From Planctomycetota bacterium (GTDB lineage: Bacteria; Planctomycetota; Planctomycetia; Planctomycetales; Planctomycetaceae), in contig JAPLOC010000530.1 of NCBI GenBank assembly GCA_026692825.1, positions 1 through 11,383 on the forward strand: a stretch of DNA of 11,383 bases, written 5' to 3'. Made by a program: the position numbers and the translations under genes. Shown here one piece after another: positions 1-7,145 of this stretch (position 1 is the stretch's first letter; each line of letters starts with the position of its first letter). The notes under the pieces are model-generated. The model did not search any database and had not been told where the DNA came from. It saw only the letters and a list, made by a program, of their open reading frames with translations.

Positions 1-28
1 CAAGACGATTGGGAAGAAGGGGGGATAG

Positions 29-63
29 GGATGAAGGATGAAGGCGGAAGGATGAAGGCGGAA
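29..63. repeat. Heptanucleotide tandem repeat upstream of the tad genes
   Basis: Five consecutive 7-base units can be read: GGATGAA (29-35), GGATGAA (36-42), GGCGGAA (43-49), GGATGAA (50-56) and GGCGGAA (57-63). The last four units are two perfect copies of a 14-base unit (36-49 and 50-63). A looser GGAAGAA lies at 12-18. The repeat is intergenic, about 75 bases before the first start codon. It has the same 7-base period as the unrelated repeat between tadB and tadC. No function can be assigned from sequence. Confidence 0.8.
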
Positions 64-66
64 TTT

Positions 67-87
67 GGGGGGGGATTTTGGGTTGGG
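67..87 (+). other. G-tract cluster, possible G-quadruplex in the tadA leader
   Basis: A run of eight G (67-74) is followed by GGG at 80-82 and GGG at 85-87, with loops ATTTT and TT. If the G8 run supplies two tracts, the four-tract rule for an intramolecular G-quadruplex is met on the + strand. It lies 50 bases before the tadA start, so it would be in the mRNA leader if transcription starts upstream. Formation in the cell is inference only. No promoter could be placed confidently in 1-136. Confidence 0.3.
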
Positions 88-136
88 TTCCGCGTTTTCG
101 TCTTGATGGTCGTCAATTCTCACACTGAATCAACCG

Positions 137-2107
<1,971 letters not shown>

Positions 2108-2111
2108 TCCG

Positions 2112-2957
2112 ATGGAAATCGCGATCATCGCGTCGATCCTGGTCGGGATCAGTGTCGGCCTGTTGCCGCTCACAGGACGCGACTATTTTCGGCAGGGAGT
2201 CGAATTCATCGAATCCGATCTCCGGGACAAACTGCGGCGGTTGCGGGTGAATACACACAGCCTGCATGGCTGGATTCTCACCTGGCTGGTCGCCGTCGCG
2301 GGAGTGTTCCTGGGGTTTCTGATCGGCGCGGGAAGCGTGGTTTTCGCGATCCTGTTTTCGGTGCTGTTGATTTGCGTCCCGTGGTACGTCGTGCGTCGAC
2401 TTGCCGAGCGACGTCGGCAGAAGATTGAAGATCAGCTCGCCGACGCGATGGTCACGCTGTCGAGTTCGATCAAGGCGGGATTGTCGCTGGGGCAGGCGCT
2501 GGAAATTCTGGCACAACAGTGCCCCAATCCCATCTGTCAGGAATTCCGACAGATGGTGGGGGAATACCAGATGGGACAGCCGCTGGATCGAGTGTTGGAA
2601 GACACGCGCATCCGCCTGCGGAGCGAGAACTTCGCACTGTTCGCGGCGGCGATGCAGGCGAGCCGGGAGTCGGGAGGCCGGCTGAATGAAACAGTCGAGC
2701 GGATCGCGCAATCGGTGCTGGAGCTGCAACGGCTGGAACGCAAGATTCTGTCGGAAACTGCCCAGGCGCGGACGTCCGGAATGTACATGGCCCTCGCGCC
2801 GCTGGCGGTACTGGCGATGTACTACTTCGTACTCGACCCGGAAAACACCTCTCGACTCTTCACCACCGTCCCCGGCCAGATCATTCTCAGCCTCTCGCTG
2901 GTTTTTGACATCGTCGCCTACGTCTGGTCCCAATACATCCTCGCCTCAGACATCTAG
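2112..2957 (+). CDS. tadB: TadB-like inner-membrane platform protein
   Basis: This protein is part of the inner-membrane platform on which the TadA motor works during Tad pilus assembly. The 281-residue product has an N-terminal hydrophobic segment, a pair of membrane segments around residues 55-95, a cytoplasmic type II secretion F domain at about 110-222, and two C-terminal membrane segments (about 224-241 and 253-277). The F domain shows the typical LADAMVTLSSSIKAGLSLGQAL and SRESGGRLNETVERIA-like helices. The start at 2112 is chosen because a purine-rich site sits 8 bases upstream and a hydrophobic N terminus follows directly. It lies 4 bases after tadA. Its last codons (Asp-Ile-stop) form the beginning of a tandem repeat that fills the gap to tadC. 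The family call is strong. TadB and TadC are told apart mainly by order and length. Confidence 0.9.
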   Translation: MEIAIIASILVGISVGLLPLTGRDYFRQGVEFIESDLRDKLRRLRVNTHSLHGWILTWLVAVAGVFLGFLIGAGSVVFAILFSVLLICVPWYVVRRLAERRRQKIEDQLADAMVTLSSSIKAGLSLGQALEILAQQCPNPICQEFRQMVGEYQMGQPLDRVLEDTRIRLRSENFALFAAAMQASRESGGRLNETVERIAQSVLELQRLERKILSETAQARTSGMYMALAPLAVLAMYYFVLDPENTSRLFTTVPGQIILSLSLVFDIVAYVWSQYILASDI

Positions 2958-3022
2958 CAACTGACATCTAGCAACTGACATCTAGCAACTGACAACTGAC
3001 AACTGACAACTGACAACTGACA
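2949..3022. repeat. Heptanucleotide (GACAACT) short tandem repeat between tadB and tadC
   Basis: Three perfect copies of the 14-mer GACATCTAGCAACT (2949-2962, 2963-2976, 2977-2990) are followed by four perfect copies of the 7-mer GACAACT (2991-3018) and a partial copy GACA (3019-3022). The 14-mer is itself two diverged 7-mers. The first unit contains the tadB stop codon (TAG, 2955-2957), so the array begins inside the coding region. Because 7 is not a multiple of 3, the + strand has a TGA in every frame once per 21 bases of the 7-mer, whereas the pure 7-mer has no stop codon in any frame on the minus strand. Arrays with this period are known as short tandemly repeated repetitive sequences in cyanobacteria; that this belongs to the same class is inference. 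Confidence 0.95.
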
Positions 3023-3033
3023 AACCAACCCCC

Positions 3034-3972
3034 ATGCTCCTCGCCGCTGACGACTTCCTGACCTCCTTCGGCCTGCCACTGCTCTCCAGCCTGGCGGTGG
3101 GGAGCGCGGTTGCGCTCGTGGTCTACATCCTCGTTCGCGCGCTCTATTCCGAAGATCTCGAACAGGATCTCGAATGGCGCTACGACGTGAATCGCATCAA
3201 TGAGCTGCGTAAACAGGACGGTCTCTATCGGCTGTTCTATCCCCTGGTCCAGCTCCTGGCGCGCTTCAACCGGGGCGTGTTCGCTGAGTCGCTGCCATTC
3301 ATTCAGCGAGAGATCCAAGCCGCCGGCTTCTCCCGATTCTGGACCGCGTCGGAATACCTGGGAAAACTCGAACTGATCGCGCTGTTTCTGTTCCCCGCGT
3401 ACCTCTACATGGCGTTCGAAATGATGGGTCCGCCCGGTGCGATTCTCGCGCTGGTCATGACCCTGTTGACCGCGTGGCTGCTCCGCGTCCGGTTGGCCAA
3501 TCAGGCGCGCCGGCGACTGGTCTTGATCAAACGCCGGATGCCCTTTCTGCTCGATCTGCTCACGCTGCTGATGGAGGCGGGATCGACGTTTCTGCAGGCT
3601 CTCGAACAGGCGGTTGATCAGTTTGGCGAACATGCGGTCGGCCAGGAGTTCGGCCGGGTGCTGTCGGAGATTCACATGGGCTGGGGACGGACTACCGCCC
3701 TCGATTCGATGCGAACCCGCCTGTGCGATGATGAAATCACCAGCATCATCGGCTCGATCATTCAGGGAGAGGAACTCGGGACACCGCTCGCCCGCATCTT
3801 CCGCACGCAGGCCGACGTGCTGCGGATCAAACGGACACAGCGGGCCGAAACCGTGGCGGGAGAGGCGGGGGTCAAGATGCTCCTGCCGGCGGTTTTGGTG
3901 ATGGCGTCGACCGTGCTGATCATTCTGGGACCATTCATCCTCGGCTTTATGTACGCCGACTTTCTGAGCTAA
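3034..3972 (+). CDS. tadC: TadC-like inner-membrane platform protein
   Basis: This is the second platform protein of the Tad system, expected to pair with TadB in the inner membrane and contact the TadA motor. It has 312 residues with a membrane segment at about 13-33, a hydrophobic pair at about 114-152, a type II secretion F domain at about 168-280 (LLDLLTLLMEAGSTFLQALE, then EELGTPLARIFRTQADVLR), and a long C-terminal membrane stretch at about 282-310. The start is fixed by an in-frame TGA inside the upstream repeat (3004-3006), leaving the ATG at 3034 as the only ATG upstream of the first membrane segment. No Shine-Dalgarno sequence is visible; the repeat may have displaced one. The next gene starts 9 bases after the stop. 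The family is clear from fold, length and order after tadA and tadB. Confidence 0.9.
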   Translation: MLLAADDFLTSFGLPLLSSLAVGSAVALVVYILVRALYSEDLEQDLEWRYDVNRINELRKQDGLYRLFYPLVQLLARFNRGVFAESLPFIQREIQAAGFSRFWTASEYLGKLELIALFLFPAYLYMAFEMMGPPGAILALVMTLLTAWLLRVRLANQARRRLVLIKRRMPFLLDLLTLLMEAGSTFLQALEQAVDQFGEHAVGQEFGRVLSEIHMGWGRTTALDSMRTRLCDDEITSIIGSIIQGEELGTPLARIFRTQADVLRIKRTQRAETVAGEAGVKMLLPAVLVMASTVLIILGPFILGFMYADFLS

Positions 3973-3981
3973 GATTGTCCC

Positions 3982-5184
3982 ATGGAAAAAACCGCGCGAC
4001 TTGCCGTTCGAATCGGACCCGACCAGGGACAGGTTTTCCCTCTGGCGACCGAACTCGTGCGCATCGGGCGGGGTGCCGACAACGAGATTGTTCTCACCGA
4101 TCCGTGGATCGCCGACCATCACGCGAGTATCGTCCACCGCGAGGGACGTTACGCGATCGTCACCGCCCACCCGGCGGGATTGCAGATCGACGAGACGCCG
4201 GTCCCGCCGGAACGCTGGATCTGGCTCCCGGAAGAAGCGTCGATCCGGATCAGTCCGCACACGGTGCTGACGTTCGAACTCCATCCGCATGCCAACGGGG
4301 ATCAGGCTGAGCCAGCCGTCGGTTCAGAGACCGGCACGATCACTATGCAGCCCACAATGGAAGGGTTTGGCACGGGGAACGCCGTCCCGACGGTGAAAGC
4401 GCCTCCGCGAGCGGGGACTGCGAGACCGCGCCGGGGTGTCCCCCCCGCCAGCCCCGCGTCGGCCGAGGGAGGGGCCGCCAAAGCCGACCCTCCACCCGCT
4501 CCGTCCGTTAAGCCGGCACCGGGGCCTACCGCCAAGGCCGCCTCCGACCCCGCCGTGGCCCCGGCCAATGGGGAATCCCCGTTTGAGGCTCTCGGGGCTC
4601 CCCCGGGTTCCAGCGACCGCGTCCCCCGCCCGCGCAAACCGGGCGAGAAAAAGGGGCGACAGACTGCGAAGTTCATCGCCGAAGGGCCTGATGCCGCGCT
4701 GGTCAAACTGGGGGGAGACGGCACACTGCCAGAGTTGGCGCTAATCGAGTCGGCGGCGGCCGAGGCGGCGAAGAACGCCAAACGCGAGACCAATCCGCTG
4801 ATTCTGATCGGCGCGATGGTCGTCAGCCTCTCCATGACACTCGTGATGCTGTTCATGGATGACGCTCCGAACGCGAACCAGACCCACGACAAAGCCGCCG
4901 CCCGGCAGGAGCTCCGGGAATACTACGGTGCCGAGGGGGACACCTCCTTCGCCCCGTACCAGCTCGGGCTGCGTCGCGCCCGCCAGGCGTTCACCCGGAG
5001 GGATTCCGCCGGGGAGCAAGCCGAGCTGCGCAAGGTCTTGAACATGCTGCGTTCGGAATCCAAAGACAAAATGCAGCGATTCACCGGTGTCACCGGCCGG
5101 GTCGACTACGATTACGACGACATTTCAAAGCGCAGCGATCGTCGGCTGGAAGAGTTGATCGCCGCCCTGCTGGCAGACGATTGA
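3982..5184 (+). CDS. Membrane-anchored protein with degenerate FHA domain
   Basis: The 400-residue product has an FHA-like domain at about residues 5-95, a Pro/Ala-rich low-complexity linker at about 135-215, one membrane segment at 273-292 and a C-terminal soluble part of about 108 residues that I do not recognise. The FHA core keeps Gly28-Arg29 and the INxIVL-type strand (NEIVLTDP), but the phosphothreonine-contacting Ser is Ala43 in ADHH (43-46) and the usual Asn-Gly is absent. It may therefore not bind phosphothreonine, or may bind differently. Topology is probably N terminus inside and C terminus in the periplasm. It starts 9 bases after tadC and ends just before the kinase gene. Its membrane segment closely resembles that of the kinase. 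A role as an adaptor or regulator between kinase and Tad machine is inferred from context. Confidence 0.85.
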   Translation: MEKTARLAVRIGPDQGQVFPLATELVRIGRGADNEIVLTDPWIADHHASIVHREGRYAIVTAHPAGLQIDETPVPPERWIWLPEEASIRISPHTVLTFELHPHANGDQAEPAVGSETGTITMQPTMEGFGTGNAVPTVKAPPRAGTARPRRGVPPASPASAEGGAAKADPPPAPSVKPAPGPTAKAASDPAVAPANGESPFEALGAPPGSSDRVPRPRKPGEKKGRQTAKFIAEGPDAALVKLGGDGTLPELALIESAAAEAAKNAKRETNPLILIGAMVVSLSMTLVMLFMDDAPNANQTHDKAAARQELREYYGAEGDTSFAPYQLGLRRARQAFTRRDSAGEQAELRKVLNMLRSESKDKMQRFTGVTGRVDYDYDDISKRSDRRLEELIAALLADD

Positions 5185-5188
5185 AGGA
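5183..5188 (+). promoter_or_regulatory. Ribosome binding site GAAGGA for the kinase gene
   Basis: GAAGGA overlaps the TGA stop of the FHA-like gene and ends 7 bases before the GTG at 5196. This spacing favours GTG 5196 over the TTG at 5181, which would overlap the upstream stop codon by 4 bases and has no good site of its own. The arrangement would couple translation of the two genes. Confidence 0.65.
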
Positions 5189-5195
5189 TCTCCTC

Positions 5196-7145
5196 GTGCA
5201 ACCGCATCCCCGTTATCAACCTGTCGAAAAGATCGCCTCCGGCAGTTTCGCCACCGTGTACCGCGGTCGCGATGTCGAGCTGGGGCGCGATGTCGCGATC
5301 AAACAGATCCACGAACAGTATCTGTCGGATCCGCAGCAGCTCGAACGTTATTGGGCCGAGGCGCAACTGCTCGCCAGCTTTCAGCACCCCAATATCGTGA
5401 CGATTTACGATCTGGTGCGTGATCGGGGCTGGTTGATCATGGAACTGATGCAGTCCGATCTGTCGAAGGTCGCGGGGCGTCGCCCGATGGATCTCAATGC
5501 GCTGCGGACCACGCTCGCCCATAGTCTGCGGGCGCTCAAGTTTCTGCATGCCCACGGAATTGTCCATGGCGACATCAAACCCAGCAACATGATGATCGAC
5601 CGCCGGCGCCGGGTGAAGCTGGGGGACTTCGGCCTCGCGCGGCGTGTCTCGGATGAAGCGGGAAGCCTCATCAAGGGAACGACCAAGTACATGGCCCCCG
5701 AAGTCGTGTCCGACGAGTTTGGCGAGGTCGGGCCGGCGAGCGATCTGTATTCCCTGGGATTCGCCGCCTATGAACTGCTGGCGGGAGAGAATTTTGAATC
5801 CCTGTTTCCGGGACTCAACACGCAAGGGCGCGATCGGCAGATGGCGTGGATGATGTGGCACGCCGCCCCGGACCGGCGACTTCCCGAAATCTCGCGGGTG
5901 CTGCAGGACGTTCCCGCCGACCTGGCGAAAACGATTCAGAAGCTGGTCGCCAAATCGCAATCCGACCGGTATCAGACCGCGGACCAGGCTCTGTCCGACC
6001 TCAACATTGACGTCAAGGTCGTCAAAGGGGCGGAGGAATCGTCGGCGACGATCCAGCGCCCCGAGCCGGCCAATCCCGACAAACGTCGGCGGATGCTGTT
6101 GATTGGCGCGTTCGCGTTCAGCGCGATCATGTCAATGGCGATGTTGTTCATGCCCCAGGGCGGAGGTTCCAATCCGGACCCGCAGGCCATGGCGGCCGCC
6201 GACCGGGTGGGGATCGTGCAGAGCGTGCAGCGCGAGAACATGGCGGTGGTGATCGTTCTGCCCGATGGGGCGGTCGCGACCGTGCCGTTGGGCAAGGAGC
6301 CGATCGTTCGGCGGGAGGATGGTGACAAAAAGTACCTGGCGGTCGCGGATCTCAAACCCGACGATCGGGTGGCGATCACGTTTCGGACCGACAAAGGGGA
6401 ACCGCGCGCCACCGTGGCGGTTCGCCGACCGGTCGAAAGCACCGGTTTGCTGAAACAGATCGATCCCGCGCGCAAGACAGTTCGCATTTCGGTGGATGCC
6501 GACCCGCGTCCCGAGGACGTCGACATGACGGTCGGCTCGACCGCGGAGTTGCTGTTGAATGGCAAACCGATCGAGTTTGAGAAGTTCAGTCCGGGTGATC
6601 GCGTGGAGGTGACACACCTCTCCTCCAGTGATCCCGAAGCGCCGCGGAGCATCATTCGGTTGTCGGCCCTGCACTCGCAACGCCAGGATGGATTTGTCGC
6701 CGAGGTGGTCACAGAAAACGGCGCGACCTACCTTCGGCTCGACCGCTTCGGACTGATCGAAAACCTGAAATTCTCCGACGAATGTCAGGTCACCATCGAC
6801 GGAGAGTCGGGAGATGGAAAGCCGTTCGGTCCGGGAGATTTGAAACCCGACGATCGGGTCGAGATCACCTACGATGTGAAAGTGACCGCGGTGGACGCGA
6901 CCCGTCGACCGCGCGGCAGCGGCGTGATGATGAAAGTCGATCTCGGTGCCCGCGAGTTGGTGCTGCGTGGCAATGATGCGAAAGAAACCAGCTACGTCGT
7001 CGGGGAGAATTGCGTTCTGCTGCTCAACGGCAAACCGATCGCGCTCGATGATCTTAAGAAGCTCGATCGGCTGGAAATCACGTTCGAATCGCGGGACGGA
7101 GCCCCAGGCAAAGCGGTCACCATCGACGGCAAACGCACTCCGTGA
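5196..7145 (+). CDS. Transmembrane Ser/Thr protein kinase (Hanks type) with repeated C-terminal region
   Basis: The product (649 residues from GTG 5196) phosphorylates Ser/Thr, with its kinase domain in the cytoplasm. Visible motifs are the Gly-rich loop ASGSFATVY (14-22), the ATP-contacting Lys36 in VAIK, a candidate alpha-C Glu55, the catalytic loop HGDIKPSN (124-131, Asp126), DFG (144-146) and a TTKYMAPE activation segment. The residue before the catalytic Asp is Gly rather than Arg, making it a non-RD kinase. One membrane segment at 300-319 is followed by about 330 residues made of four repeats of roughly 75-80 residues. Each ends in a motif such as DLKPDDRVAIT, SPGDRVEVT, DLKPDDRVEIT or KKLDRLEIT, and three carry a GKP motif. 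They look like small all-beta units in the periplasm. Nearby candidate partners are the FHA domain of TadA and the adjacent FHA-like protein. An alternative start is TTG 5181 (654 residues). The kinase call is firm; substrates are inferred. Confidence 0.95.
   Translation: MQPHPRYQPVEKIASGSFATVYRGRDVELGRDVAIKQIHEQYLSDPQQLERYWAEAQLLASFQHPNIVTIYDLVRDRGWLIMELMQSDLSKVAGRRPMDLNALRTTLAHSLRALKFLHAHGIVHGDIKPSNMMIDRRRRVKLGDFGLARRVSDEAGSLIKGTTKYMAPEVVSDEFGEVGPASDLYSLGFAAYELLAGENFESLFPGLNTQGRDRQMAWMMWHAAPDRRLPEISRVLQDVPADLAKTIQKLVAKSQSDRYQTADQALSDLNIDVKVVKGAEESSATIQRPEPANPDKRRRMLLIGAFAFSAIMSMAMLFMPQGGGSNPDPQAMAAADRVGIVQSVQRENMAVVIVLPDGAVATVPLGKEPIVRREDGDKKYLAVADLKPDDRVAITFRTDKGEPRATVAVRRPVESTGLLKQIDPARKTVRISVDADPRPEDVDMTVGSTAELLLNGKPIEFEKFSPGDRVEVTHLSSSDPEAPRSIIRLSALHSQRQDGFVAEVVTENGATYLRLDRFGLIENLKFSDECQVTIDGESGDGKPFGPGDLKPDDRVEITYDVKVTAVDATRRPRGSGVMMKVDLGARELVLRGNDAKETSYVVGENCVLLLNGKPIALDDLKKLDRLEITFESRDGAPGKAVTIDGKRTP

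Noticed and set aside
1..136. CRISPR array or insertion-sequence end in the leader
   Set aside because: Units are 7 bases with no spacers, and there are no terminal inverted repeats or transposase remnants.
2968..4290. Minus-strand open frame of 440 codons opposite tadC, starting inside the heptanucleotide array
   Set aside because: It stays open partly because the 7-mer has no stop on that strand. The translated start is a low-complexity read of the repeat and the rest mirrors tadC.
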